NCBI GenBank assembly: GCA_016741915.1
Contig: JACVCS010000018.1
Span: forward strand, 1 to 51,865
Direction of reading: 5' to 3'
Source of the DNA: Phycisphaerales bacterium
Lineage (GTDB): Bacteria; Planctomycetota; Phycisphaerae; Phycisphaerales; UBA1924
DNA length: 51,865 nt
In this document: piece by piece, positions 25,871-35,007 of the stretch
Layout: each line of letters begins with the position of its first letter
How positions within the stretch are numbered: position 1 is the first letter of the stretch
Notes under the pieces: generated by a model
The model's input: the letters and a program-made list of their open reading frames with translations, nothing else
What the model was told of the DNA's origin: nothing
Database searches by the model: none
Made by a program: the position numbers and the translations under genes

Positions 25871-27031
25871 ATGCCACACACGACAGGGACATACCGGGTT
25901 TCCAGGGTTGGGGGGCCCGGAGGGGAGGACGTCCGGGCATTCGTGCCTGCGCCGCTGCCGCCGGCCGATCCGCCGCTGGTGCTCGATGACCGGCTGACTG
26001 CGCTGCACGCCGAGGCGGTGACGGCCGTCGGCAAGCTCGGTGTCGCCGGCGCAATGGTGCCCAGCGCTCAGTGGTTCCTGTACGGCTTTGTCCGCAAGGA
26101 GGCGGTCGTCTCGTCGGAGATCGAGGGCACGCAGGCGACCCTTCAGGACGTGGTGACGTTCGAGGCGACCAAGCAGGCCGAGCGCCCGGACGACGTTCGG
26201 GATGTCTGCAACTACGTCGACGCGCTGACCTTCGCCCGAAAGGAGATTGCCAGCGCCAAGGGGCTGCCGCTGAGCACACGCTTGCTGTGCGAAGCCCACA
26301 AACGCCTGATGCGCGGTGTGCGCGGGGCGGACAAGATGCCCGGCGAGGTGCGCCGCTCGCAGAACTGGATCGGCGGCACGCGCCCGGGGAACGCCCGGTT
26401 TGTTCCGCCACCGCCCGAGGTCGTGTCCGAGCTCATGGCCCAGCTCGAAAAGTGGCTTCACTCGGACGATGCGCTACCGCCGCTGGTCAAGGCCGGTCTG
26501 GCACACGTGCAGTTCGAGACGATCCATCCGTTTCTGGATGGCAACGGCCGCATCGGCCGTCTGCTCGTCACACTGCTTCTCGAGCACTGGGGCCTCCTCA
26601 AGAGTCCCATGCTGTACCTCAGCCTCGCGCTCAAGCGGCGTCAGCAGCAGTACTACGCACACCTAACGGCGGTGCGCGACGGCGGCGATTGGGAGGGCTG
26701 GACGGCGTTCTACCTCGAGTGCGTCCGCGAGGCTGCCGACGATGGCGTCCGTGCGGCCGAGAGGCTCTTCGCGCTGCTCGGCAAGGACCGAGCCCGCTTG
26801 ATCGCCCATGACAGCGTCACCGTGCCTGCGGTTCGGCTCTTGGACCTACTTCCCTCAAACCCGGTAGTGACCCTGCCCCTGGCAATCGAGTTGCTGGGCG
26901 TCAGCAAACCCACGGTAATCAAGGCTATCGAAGCCCTTGAGGAGACGGGAATCCTGAAGGAGACCTCCGGCAAGCGTCGCGACCGTGTCTACGCCTACCA
27001 GAAGTACCTCGACGTGCTCACCGGCGAGTGA
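25871..27031 (+). CDS. Fic-domain AMPylator-type enzyme with C-terminal winged helix
   Basis: A 386-residue Fic protein. Fic enzymes transfer AMP or another nucleotide group to a hydroxyl side chain of a target. The Fic motif HPFLDGNGRIGR is intact (His219 to Arg230). An N-terminal inhibitory helix motif (S/T)xxxE(G/N) is present as SSEIEG (Ser81 to Gly86), which marks a class II, intramolecularly inhibited enzyme. Before the core is a Fic_N-type region (KEAVVSSEIEGTQATLQDVV). After it is a helical linker and a winged helix (residues ~345-386: LPLAIELLGVSKPTVIKAIEALEETGIL). The start at 25871 lies after AGGAAAG. The paired palindromes just upstream probably bind this winged helix. The target is unknown. 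A toxin-like or regulatory role fits the accessory setting. Confidence -1.
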   Translation: MPHTTGTYRVSRVGGPGGEDVRAFVPAPLPPADPPLVLDDRLTALHAEAVTAVGKLGVAGAMVPSAQWFLYGFVRKEAVVSSEIEGTQATLQDVVTFEATKQAERPDDVRDVCNYVDALTFARKEIASAKGLPLSTRLLCEAHKRLMRGVRGADKMPGEVRRSQNWIGGTRPGNARFVPPPPEVVSELMAQLEKWLHSDDALPPLVKAGLAHVQFETIHPFLDGNGRIGRLLVTLLLEHWGLLKSPMLYLSLALKRRQQQYYAHLTAVRDGGDWEGWTAFYLECVREAADDGVRAAERLFALLGKDRARLIAHDSVTVPAVRLLDLLPSNPVVTLPLAIELLGVSKPTVIKAIEALEETGILKETSGKRRDRVYAYQKYLDVLTGE

Positions 27032-27562
27032 GCCGCCGTGCTGAACAAAGCGGCTCGCGTCGGCCATGCATCCGTGCGGGCGTGCGCTTTGCGCTCGGCT
27101 TCGCACCTGATGCTGGAATGGGGCCCGCGTCCGGTGCGGGCCGTCTGCCTCTGAATACGCGAAACGGTCGGGGAGCGGCGCAGGGTCCGAATCTCACCCC
27201 TCGTTCACCCCGGCAGAGCGTTAACCAGACCCGCCCGGGCGTTTGAGAGCGCGGAGAGACTTTCGGCCCCCAACCCCGGCGTGGCGACCGAAACGGCGAT
27301 GCGATGTCTCGGATTCGAGAGCGCCCGGCAAATCGTGGACCTTCAGGAAGTACCACGATTCCCGAGAGATACGCGCGGTGGGCGAAAGGCCCAGACCGTT
27401 AACGAGAAAAGGCCTCTTTACGAGGCCTTTCTCAGAACTCCGTATCCACAACCACCGCGAACCGTTTCTCTGGGTTCAATGTGGAGTTTTGGACTGAAAA
27501 GGTCGGTTTACGCGCGACGGAGCCGGGGTACGAACCTGCGCCACCGAACCGGACCCGGGCTG
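27032..27562. other. Intergenic stretch between the Fic gene and the copper island
   Basis: No supported gene in ~530 bases. Frames on both strands are Arg/Pro-rich shadows. The only clear element is the bidirectional terminator-like hairpin at 27404-27433. Confidence -1.
27404..27433. terminator. Bidirectional terminator-like hairpin
   Basis: Perfect 9-bp arms AAAGGCCTC and GAGGCCTTT around loop TTTAC, with A-rich left and T-rich right flanks, so it can act on both strands. It insulates the copper island from the genes to its left. Confidence -1.
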
Positions 27563-27603
27563 TTGACGTACCAGCGGTGTAGCCGATATACTCCCCCGCA
27601 GTA
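27563..27603 (+). promoter_or_regulatory. Copper unit 1 promoter with CsoR/RcnR-type operator
   Basis: -35 box TTGACG (27563-27568), 18-base spacer, -10 box TATACT (27587-27592). The element TACT-CCCCCGC-AGTA (27589-27603) overlaps the -10 box and runs into the start codon of the first gene. The layout (TACT, G/C-run, AGTA) matches the known operator style of the CsoR/RcnR family and is repeated at the second unit. Confidence -1.
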
Positions 27604-28076
27604 TGCTCACCCCCAGCAGCCATTTCCGGACCTTCGTCGCCCTGCTTCTGGCGGTGGTGGTGCCGTTCTGCTGCTGCAACTTCCACTCGTGGGTGAGTGC
27701 ATGTGCTTCCTGTGTGCCAGCTTCCTCGGTTGATGGGGACCGTCAGCTCGCGGCGAAAGAGCACGACCACAAAGGATGCCACCACTCCGGCTCAAAGGGA
27801 AGCGATTCCGGTGGCGATCACCATCAGGGACCGGTCTCGCCCGAGGATGGGTCCGACCAGCACGACTGCACCTGTGGCAAGAATCAGGCCAAGATGATGG
27901 CGGGCGAAAAGCCGACCATCGAGTTGCCGACCGCGGTGCTCGTTGCGATTCTCAACTGGACCACGGTTGCGTGGGCTGCTCCGGAACCTTCCCTCACGTT
28001 CGTGAGCGGCGAAGTTTGGGCCTGTGCCCGACCTCCGACCAGCCTGCTGCGCATGCATTGCGCGCTCATCGTGTAG
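27603..28076 (+). CDS. Secreted Cys/His-rich protein, first gene of the copper efflux unit (157 aa)
   Basis: Not assigned to a named family. The N-terminus is a signal peptide or anchor (FVALLLAVVVPFCCC). Next is a stretch dense in metal-binding residues (HDHKGCHHSG, GGDHHQG, DQHDCTCGK; residues ~54-93), then a hydrophobic segment (LPTAVLVAILNWTTVAWA). It probably binds Cu or Ag in the periplasm or at the membrane. The ATG lies about three bases after the predicted transcription start and inside the operator, so the mRNA would be leaderless; there is no ribosome site. It is followed after 143 bases by the CusB-like gene. Its position at the head of the efflux unit mirrors the small metal-binding proteins often found beside Cus systems. 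Confidence -1.
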   Translation: MLTPSSHFRTFVALLLAVVVPFCCCNFHSWVSACASCVPASSVDGDRQLAAKEHDHKGCHHSGSKGSDSGGDHHQGPVSPEDGSDQHDCTCGKNQAKMMAGEKPTIELPTAVLVAILNWTTVAWAAPEPSLTFVSGEVWACARPPTSLLRMHCALIV

Positions 28077-28219
28077 CAAGACGACCTGAGACCAGCCGTT
28101 GTCGAGCACCACTCGGCTAACGCATGGTCGCGCTGCGCTCACAGCCCTGTTCGCGTCATGGCGCGGCAGGTGAAAACCCCACCTCATTTCGGTTGCCCGT
28201 CCTCATTTGGAGATCGCTC

Positions 28220-29593
28220 ATGGTCCGCTCACGCGCGGCCCTGGCAGCGGGCGCACTGGCGCTCGCGACCGCGGCCATCCTGATTCCTGTGTACGCGCAC
28301 GAAGGTCACGGCAAGCCCACGGGCGCGACGTTTGACCCCAACGCTCCCAAGAAGGTCACCGAAGCGACCGCTTTCGCCATCGGGCTCAAGACCGCAGAGG
28401 TGGACTTCGGCAACGTCGAGGACATCGTCCGTCTCACGGGCATGGTCCGCGCCCAGCCCGGGGCGCTCGCCGGGATCTCAGCCACCTACGCGGGCGTCGT
28501 CCGCTCGATCGCGGTGCAACCCGGCGACCGTGTGCGTCAGGGCGATCTGATCGCGGAAGTCGAGTCACCGGAACTGGCCCGGGCCTTGTTCGAGGTCCGA
28601 CGGCTGGAGTCGGAGGCCGAGCGACTCAGCGCCGAGCAAAAGCGGGCGACGTCGCAGATCGCGTCGCTCGATATCGAGGCTCCTGCGTCCGAACAGAGCG
28701 CGGCGCTCGCCGAAGCGGAGGTCGATCGGTTGGTGTCCGCCGGCGAGAGCGTGTCGGCGAACCTGCTGGCTCAGCGTCGAGGCGAAGCGATCCGTCTCCG
28801 CGCCGACGCATCGCTCCGCAAGGTCTCCCTCGCACAGGCAAGGACCGACGCCGATTCGTTGCGTCGTCAGATCGAGGCCACGCTGGCGTCCGTCGAAGCC
28901 CTCCGAGCCACGCTCCCGGCTGGAGCGGGCACCGATGCGGCGGGTGTCATCCGCCTCCTCGCGCCGCTGGACGGCGTGGTCGTGAGCCGAACGGCAGTGA
29001 TCGGTGAGGGTGTTGTTGCTGGAAGCCCCATTGTGAGCATCGGTGACTTCTCGCGGGTGCAGATCGAGGGAGAACTGCCCGAAGGCCTGCTCTCGCGGGT
29101 GGAGGCAGCGCCGAACGCAAAGGTGCGGGTCCGGCGAGGCGTGGCCGCAGCAAGCGAGGTTGTTGCCGAAGGGGTTGTCCGGTTCCTCAGCCCCGTGATC
29201 GATGCGTCCAAGCGCACCGCGCACATCATCATCGACGTTGATAACCCGCAGGGTCTGCTGCGACAAGGGCAGTTCGTAGACCTGAGCGTGGTGCTCTCGA
29301 CCAACGACGGCGCTGTCGTAGTGCCCGCGTCGGCGGTCGTGAAGGAAGGCCCGATGCAGTACGTGTTCGTGCGCGAGGGCAACGGCGAGAATGAGGTCTT
29401 CAAGAAACGCGATGTCGCCGTCGGCGTGCGAGATGACCGGGTCATCGAGATTGTCAAGGGTCTCGTGCCCGGCGATGTCGTGGCGGTTGGCGGCGCGTTC
29501 AGCCTGTCGCAGCTCCGCGGATTCGTGCCCGGCGCTCCCGAACCCGTCGCTGAGCCTGCCAAGTCTGGTGACGGCCACGGCCACTCGCACTGA
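28220..29593 (+). CDS. cusB: CusB-like periplasmic adaptor (membrane fusion protein)
   Basis: The membrane fusion subunit of a heavy-metal RND tripartite pump, linking the inner-membrane transporter to the outer-membrane channel. 457 residues. A signal peptide (LAAGALALATAAILIPVYA) is followed by a His-containing N-terminus (HEGHGK). A biotinyl/lipoyl-like half (YAGVVRSIAVQPGDRVRQGDLIAEVESPEL) is followed by a long helical hairpin (residues ~115-235), the second lipoyl half (LLAPLDGVVVSRTAVIGEGVV), a beta-barrel domain and a membrane-proximal domain (VVVPASAVVKEGPMQYVFV). The C-terminus ends GDGHGHSH, a likely metal-binding tail. ATG 28220 has GGAG 7 bases upstream. The CusA-like gene follows after 48 bases. 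Confidence -1.
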   Translation: MVRSRAALAAGALALATAAILIPVYAHEGHGKPTGATFDPNAPKKVTEATAFAIGLKTAEVDFGNVEDIVRLTGMVRAQPGALAGISATYAGVVRSIAVQPGDRVRQGDLIAEVESPELARALFEVRRLESEAERLSAEQKRATSQIASLDIEAPASEQSAALAEAEVDRLVSAGESVSANLLAQRRGEAIRLRADASLRKVSLAQARTDADSLRRQIEATLASVEALRATLPAGAGTDAAGVIRLLAPLDGVVVSRTAVIGEGVVAGSPIVSIGDFSRVQIEGELPEGLLSRVEAAPNAKVRVRRGVAAASEVVAEGVVRFLSPVIDASKRTAHIIIDVDNPQGLLRQGQFVDLSVVLSTNDGAVVVPASAVVKEGPMQYVFVREGNGENEVFKKRDVAVGVRDDRVIEIVKGLVPGDVVAVGGAFSLSQLRGFVPGAPEPVAEPAKSGDGHGHSH

Positions 29594-29641
29594 TCACACC
29601 ATCCACGCCCAACGCCCGACAGCCAATCGAGGAACCTCCCC

Positions 29642-32600
29642 GTGCTCAACTGGATCATCCGATCATCCTTGAACAACCGCGTGCTGGTGCTGATCGCCGC
29701 GCTGCTCGTCTCCGTCTATGGGATGTACGTGACGCTGCGGACACCCACGGACGTCCTGCCCGACCTCAACCGTCCGGTCGTGACCATCATGACCGAGGCC
29801 GCCGGGCTTGCTCCGGAAGAGGTCGAGGCCCAGGTCACGTACAACATCGAAACCGCCGTCAACGGCTCGCCGGGCGTCGAAAGGGTGCGGAGCGTTTCAT
29901 CGCTTGGGCTCTCGATCGTCTTCGTCGAGTTCCAGTGGGGCACGGACCTCAAGTACAACCGCCAGGTCGTCAGCGAGCGGATGGGCACCATCACGGAGAA
30001 GCTGCCCCCCGGCGTCGTGCCCGTCATGACGCCCGCCACCAGCATCATGGGCGAGATCGCCCTGATCAGTGTTTCCAGCAAAACACTCACGCCGATGGAT
30101 GTGCGCACTGTCGCGGAGTTCACGCTGCGTCCGGCGATCCTCTCGATCCCGGGCATCGCCCAGGTAACGGCGATGGGTGGCGATCTCAAGCAGTTTCGAG
30201 TCCAGGTCGATCCCGACAAGCTCCGCTTGTTCGATCTCACCATCGAGGACATCGAGAAGGCCCTCGCCGCCGCCAACCAGAACACAGGCGGCGGCTTCGT
30301 GGTCAGCGGTTCGCAGGAACTTGTCGTCCGCAACATCGGGCGGGTACAGACCGCAGACGACATTGCGCTGTCCCTTGTCGCTACGAAGCCCGGCGACCAT
30401 GTCAGCCCGCCGCGGGCGGTGCTGGTGCGCGACGTGGCGACGGTCATCGAGGCCGGTCCCACCATTAAGCGCGGCGACGGGTCGGACAACGGCACGCCCG
30501 CTGTCATCATGGCGATCCAGAAGCAGCCGGGGGCCGACACGATCACCCTCACGCGGGCACTCGACCAGACGCTGGAACAGATCAGGCCCACGCTCCCCAA
30601 GGGAATCGAGATCAATGCCGATGTGTTCCGTCAGGAACACTTTATCAAGTCATCGATCGGCAACGTCTTTGAAGCCCTTCGAGACGGCGCGATCCTGGTC
30701 GTCATCGTTCTGATCCTCTTCCTCATGAACGTGCGGACGACGATCGTCACGCTCACGGCGCTGCCCCTCTCGATCATCACGACGTTCCTGGTCTTCCACT
30801 GGCTGGACCTGAGCGTGAACACCATGACGTTGGGCGGCCTGGCGGTCGCCATCGGCGAACTCGTGGACGACGCGGTGGTCGACGTGGAGAATGTCTACCG
30901 CCGCCTGGGCGAGAACCGCCGCACTGCCACCCCCAAGCCGATCGCGCAGGTCGTCTTCGACGCCTCCAGCGAGATCCGCAACCCGATCATCCTGGGAACG
31001 GTCATCGTCAACCTCGTGTTCCTGCCCACGTTCTTTCTGCCGGGCATCGAAGGGCGTCTCTTCGCCCCGCTGGCCACCGCGTACATCGTGAGCATCTTCG
31101 CATCGCTGTTGGTGGCGCTCACGGTCACGCCCGTGCTGGCGTACTACCTGCTCCCGGGCATCAAGCGCATGCAGCACGGCAAGGACGGGGCTTTGCTGCG
31201 GGCCTGCAAGTGGCTGGCGCTCAAGTCCTATTCGATCTCCATGCCGCGTCCTGTCGCGGTGCTAGGAACGCTCGGAGCTCTGGTCGCGGTGGCGTTGTTT
31301 GTCGTCACGCGCCTTGGCTCGGAGTTCCTGCCGCCCTTCAACGAGGGCACGGCCGTCGTCTCGTTCTTTGGCCAGCCGGGCGTGTCGCTGGACGAGTCCA
31401 ACAAACTTGGCACCAAGGCCGAGGAGATGATCCTTTCAATCCCGCAGGTCAAGAGCACGGCACGTCGCACCGGCCGCGCCGAGCAGGATGAGCATGCGCT
31501 GGGAGTCAACGCCAGCGAGATCGAAGTTGACTTCTGGACCAAGGAAGAGGCGAAAGAACCCGACAAGCACACGACACCTGCGGGCCGCAAGCCGCCCGCA
31601 GTCAAAGACATCCTGCCGCGCGAACAGGTCTTCTCGATGATCGAGGAGAAGCTCGCGGCCTTCCCCGGCGTCGCCACGGGCATCGGCCAGCCCATCAGCC
31701 ACCGCATCGAGCACTTGCTCTCGGGCGTCCGCGCCCAGGTCGCCATCAAGATCTTCGGAGACGACCTCGGCACGCTCCGCACGCTCGCGGAGCAGACCAA
31801 AGCCGCGATGGAAGGCATCCCCGGCGTCGCCGACCTGCAGGTTGAGCAGCAGGTGCTGATCCCGCAGCTGCACATCAGCGTCAACCGCGAGGCGGCGGCC
31901 CGCGTCGGCTTCACGCCCGCGACGCTCACCGACGCGATGGAGACAGCCACCAAGGGCAAGGTCGTGGGCCAAGTACTCGATGGCCTGAAGGTCTTCGACA
32001 TCACGCTGACACTGGACGACCGCCACCGCACCGATCCGACCGCGCTGGGCCTCGTGCGGCTGGTGTCACCGACTGGCGCGATCGTGCTCGTGCAGGATGT
32101 CGCCGAGATCGTCGAAAAACTCGGCCCAAACGAGGTGCAGCGCGAGAGTCTCCGACGCCGCATTGTCGTCTCTGCCAATGTCCGGGGCCGTGACCTGGGC
32201 TCGACGGTCGAGGAGATCAAGAAGTCAGTGGCGATGGATGTCCAACTCCCTCAGGGCTACACGATCCAGTACGGCGGCCTGTACGAGGCCCAGCAAGAAT
32301 CGACCCGCCTGCTGCTGGCACTTGGCGCGGGCTCGCTCATTGCGATCTTCGTCATTCTCTTCACGCACTATCGCTCGGGCATGGTCGCCATCCAGATCAT
32401 GCTCAACGTCCCCTTCGCGTTCCTGGGGAGTGTCGCAGCGCTCGCCATCACGCGCGAGCCGTTCAGCGTGGCCTCGCTGGTGGGATTCATCTCGCTTACG
32501 GGCATCGCCACCCGCAACGGCGTTCTCATGGTCAGCCACTACATCCACCTCATGACTGAGGAGCGCCGCCCGTGGAGCAAGGAGCTCATCATCCAGGGCA

Positions 32601-32998
32601 GCCAGGAGCGCGTCGCCCCCGTGCTCATGACCGCCGTCACGGCGGGGCTGGGCCTGATTCCCCTGGTGCTCAGCAAGGGCGAGCCGGGCAAGGAGATCCT
32701 GTACCCGGTCGCGGTCGTCATCCTCGGCGGCCTCATCACCAGCACGCTGCTGGACTTCTTCGTCACCCCGGCGATCTTCTACCGCTTCGGCAAGACCGCC
32801 GCCGAGCGGCTGGCGCGGGAACACGCCGAGAAGCACGGCGAGCGCGCACCGAGCCAACCCGTGCCGACCACGATCGAAAGCCACTCAACACCCACCGTCG
32901 CCACACCAGCAGGGGCGAGCGATCGTGGCAGCTCGTCCGCCTCTGCATCACCCGAACCCGGCCGCTCAGCGGCCTCAGATCAAGGAGCCCAGTCATGA
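29642..32998 (+). CDS. cusA: CusA-like heavy-metal efflux RND transporter
   Basis: The proton-driven inner-membrane pump of the HME-RND family (1118 residues, slightly longer than the usual ~1040 because of a ~60-residue Ser/Pro-rich C-terminal tail). It has twelve expected membrane segments in two halves: the first (VLVLIAALLVSVYGMYV), a cluster at residues ~345-540, then ~645 onward and 890-1060. The proton-relay pair is visible in GELVDDAVVDVEN (Asp409-Asp410). The periplasmic head carries RPVVTIMTEAAGLAPEEVE and the metal-pump hallmark GTAVVSFFGQPGVSLDES. The start is GTG with GAGGAA at -8. The 3' end overlaps the next gene by four bases (ATGA). With CusB- and CusC-like neighbours it should export Cu(I)/Ag(I). 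Confidence -1.
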   Translation: MLNWIIRSSLNNRVLVLIAALLVSVYGMYVTLRTPTDVLPDLNRPVVTIMTEAAGLAPEEVEAQVTYNIETAVNGSPGVERVRSVSSLGLSIVFVEFQWGTDLKYNRQVVSERMGTITEKLPPGVVPVMTPATSIMGEIALISVSSKTLTPMDVRTVAEFTLRPAILSIPGIAQVTAMGGDLKQFRVQVDPDKLRLFDLTIEDIEKALAAANQNTGGGFVVSGSQELVVRNIGRVQTADDIALSLVATKPGDHVSPPRAVLVRDVATVIEAGPTIKRGDGSDNGTPAVIMAIQKQPGADTITLTRALDQTLEQIRPTLPKGIEINADVFRQEHFIKSSIGNVFEALRDGAILVVIVLILFLMNVRTTIVTLTALPLSIITTFLVFHWLDLSVNTMTLGGLAVAIGELVDDAVVDVENVYRRLGENRRTATPKPIAQVVFDASSEIRNPIILGTVIVNLVFLPTFFLPGIEGRLFAPLATAYIVSIFASLLVALTVTPVLAYYLLPGIKRMQHGKDGALLRACKWLALKSYSISMPRPVAVLGTLGALVAVALFVVTRLGSEFLPPFNEGTAVVSFFGQPGVSLDESNKLGTKAEEMILSIPQVKSTARRTGRAEQDEHALGVNASEIEVDFWTKEEAKEPDKHTTPAGRKPPAVKDILPREQVFSMIEEKLAAFPGVATGIGQPISHRIEHLLSGVRAQVAIKIFGDDLGTLRTLAEQTKAAMEGIPGVADLQVEQQVLIPQLHISVNREAAARVGFTPATLTDAMETATKGKVVGQVLDGLKVFDITLTLDDRHRTDPTALGLVRLVSPTGAIVLVQDVAEIVEKLGPNEVQRESLRRRIVVSANVRGRDLGSTVEEIKKSVAMDVQLPQGYTIQYGGLYEAQQESTRLLLALGAGSLIAIFVILFTHYRSGMVAIQIMLNVPFAFLGSVAALAITREPFSVASLVGFISLTGIATRNGVLMVSHYIHLMTEERRPWSKELIIQGSQERVAPVLMTAVTAGLGLIPLVLSKGEPGKEILYPVAVVILGGLITSTLLDFFVTPAIFYRFGKTAAERLAREHAEKHGERAPSQPVPTTIESHSTPTVATPAGASDRGSSSASASPEPGRSAASDQGAQS

Positions 32999-34893
32999 AT
33001 CGTTTACGTCTTCCGGTCCTGTCGTTGATCCTCGCATCCGGCCTTGCACTCGCAACCGCGCCGAGTGCTCTCGCCCAGCACAGCCACGGCGATGACAAGC
33101 CGGGCGCAGGGGGCCAGCCCGGCCACAAGGACGACGGCCACGCGCACGGCGAGGTCGCCAAGGCCGGGTCGTTCGCCGATGCGGCCCAGCGCATCGCCGC
33201 CGATGTGAAGGCGATGGATGCCGCTCTTGCGGGCGGGTCCATCGCGGGTGTCTCCGACAAGGCCAACGCCGTTGCCACGCTCGCCAAGACGCTTGGGGCG
33301 CTGTCGCTCGCCAAGGACAGTGGCGTGCCGCGCGAGAAGGTCAAGGACATCAACCTCGCGAGCAAAGAACTCGCCGAGGCGGCGGACAACCTGCACAACA
33401 TCGCCGATGCCGGCGATGTCGCCAAGAGCAAGGCGGCGTTCGCGCCGGTGAAGGCGGCGGCGGCCAAGGTCGCGGCGCTCGCGCCCGCGATGGCCGATAG
33501 GCACGATCACGCGCATGGCGCGGAGACGGCTCCGGTCACGCACACGGTCACGGTTGCTGTCGACGGCGGCAAGGCGATCGAAGCCGGGAAGGCCGCGCCG
33601 ATGGTCTTCACGCTCAAGGACGCCAAGGGAACGCCCATCAAGGACCTTGACACCGTCCACGAGAAGGTGCTGCACCTGCTGGCGGTGAGCAAGGACCTCT
33701 CGTGGTTCGCGCACGAGCATCCCACGCGGCGCGCCGATGGCGCGTTCACCATCCCGATGACCTTCCCCGCCGGGGGCGAGTACACGCTGTACTTTGACTT
33801 CACGCCCAAGGGTTCGCCGCAGCAGGTGGTGCCGGTGAAGGTGACGGCGACTGGAACGCCGAAGGCCGCCGTTCCGCTGACGGTCGATGCCGACAAGCCC
33901 AAGACCATCGACGGCTTCACGGTCGCGCTGGACACCGAGGGGGCGATCAAGGCCGGTGGCAAGGCGCACATGGCATTCACGATCAGCAAGGACGGCAAGC
34001 CCGTGACCACGCTCCGCCCGTACCTGGGCGCGATGGGGCACCTGGTCATCATCAGCCAGGACGGCACGCAGTTCGTCCACGCGCATCCGCACGAAGGTGG
34101 CGAGCACGGGGCAGGCGGGCACGATGCGCATGGCGGACATGGCGCAGAGGCGAAGAAGGACGAGCACGCGGGCCACGGCGGCGCTGCTCCCAAGGCGGCG
34201 GACGCGGGCAAGGGCATGGGCGGGCCAAAGGTGGACTTCGAGGCCCACTTCAAGGAGCCGGGAATCTACAAGGCGTGGGGCCAGTTCAACGTCGGCACCG
34301 CTGAGAAGGAGAAGGTCCTGACGGTGCCCTTCACATTCACGGTGGAGAAGGGGCCGGTGAGCACCGCCCCGGCCAACACCGTCTGCCCCATCACCGCCGA
34401 CGCGGCCGACGCGAAGATCACCCGCGACTTCAAGGGCCAGGCCGTCGCCTTCCACGATGCGGCCTCTGCCGCTAAGTGGGACTCGATGAGCGACACCGAC
34501 CGGATGAGCAAGTTCGTCGCGGCGATCGCGGCATCATCGGCCAAGGGCGGACATGACGGCGACGACGCCATGCCCGCGGGTGTGGACGCGGATGAAGAAC
34601 GCGCGCTCTACCTGACGCCCGGCGGTATCTACACCGAGGCCGACATCAAGGCCAACGGCTCGATGACGGCGGGCGAGAAGTTCAAGGGCAAGATGGCGAA
34701 GCACGACATGAAGCCCAAGGCCGGGGACAAGATCTGCCCGATCACGATGACCAAGGCGAACCCCAAGTTCACCTGGATCATCGGCGGCAAGACCTACGAG
34801 TTCTGCTGCCCCCCGTGCATCGACGAGTACGTGCTGCTCGCCAAGACCTCGCCCAAGGAGGTGCTCGATCCCAGCGAGTACATCAAGAAGTAA
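32995..34893 (+). CDS. Secreted His-rich protein with C-terminal TRASH/YHS-type metal domain (632 aa)
   Basis: A periplasmic multi-domain protein. A signal peptide (LILASGLALATAPSALA) is followed by HSHGDDKPG, a helical domain (residues ~60-165) and two immunoglobulin-like beta domains (VTHTVTVAVDGGKAIEAGKAA...; PLTVDADKPKTIDGFTV...). The second domain holds a His-rich loop (FVHAHPHEGGEHG and HGGHGAEAK). A Cys motif in NTVCPITADAAD and a TRASH/YHS-type domain (ICPITMTKANPKF...FCCPPCIDEYV) close the protein. It is probably a copper-binding sponge or chaperone for the CusCBA pump. The ATGA overlap with cusA and AGGAG upstream show tight coupling. The exact family of the helical domain is not recognised. 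A perfect hairpin follows the gene. Confidence -1.
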   Translation: MNRLRLPVLSLILASGLALATAPSALAQHSHGDDKPGAGGQPGHKDDGHAHGEVAKAGSFADAAQRIAADVKAMDAALAGGSIAGVSDKANAVATLAKTLGALSLAKDSGVPREKVKDINLASKELAEAADNLHNIADAGDVAKSKAAFAPVKAAAAKVAALAPAMADRHDHAHGAETAPVTHTVTVAVDGGKAIEAGKAAPMVFTLKDAKGTPIKDLDTVHEKVLHLLAVSKDLSWFAHEHPTRRADGAFTIPMTFPAGGEYTLYFDFTPKGSPQQVVPVKVTATGTPKAAVPLTVDADKPKTIDGFTVALDTEGAIKAGGKAHMAFTISKDGKPVTTLRPYLGAMGHLVIISQDGTQFVHAHPHEGGEHGAGGHDAHGGHGAEAKKDEHAGHGGAAPKAADAGKGMGGPKVDFEAHFKEPGIYKAWGQFNVGTAEKEKVLTVPFTFTVEKGPVSTAPANTVCPITADAADAKITRDFKGQAVAFHDAASAAKWDSMSDTDRMSKFVAAIAASSAKGGHDGDDAMPAGVDADEERALYLTPGGIYTEADIKANGSMTAGEKFKGKMAKHDMKPKAGDKICPITMTKANPKFTWIIGGKTYEFCCPPCIDEYVLLAKTSPKEVLDPSEYIKK

Positions 34894-34898
34894 TCGTC

Positions 34899-34931
34899 GC
34901 CGCCGCGCTAAGCGAGAGCCAGCGCGGCGGC
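34899..34931 (+). other. Perfect intercistronic hairpin
   Basis: 11-bp arms GCCGCCGCGCT and AGCGCGGCGGC with an 11-base loop, no T-run. It lies between the two TRASH-domain genes and may act as a partial terminator or mRNA-stability element that sets the relative expression of the downstream genes. Confidence -1.
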
Positions 34932-35007
34932 ATTGCGTGTGCCCACAACTTTGGGCCGCCCATCGTTCGTTCAATAGTCCAAATCCATGTTTTCCGGAGT
35001 CAAACCC

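Noticed and set aside
27500-27560. T-arm-like GGTTCGTACC on the minus strand
   Set aside because: The stems do not pair and no full tRNA cloverleaf can be drawn.
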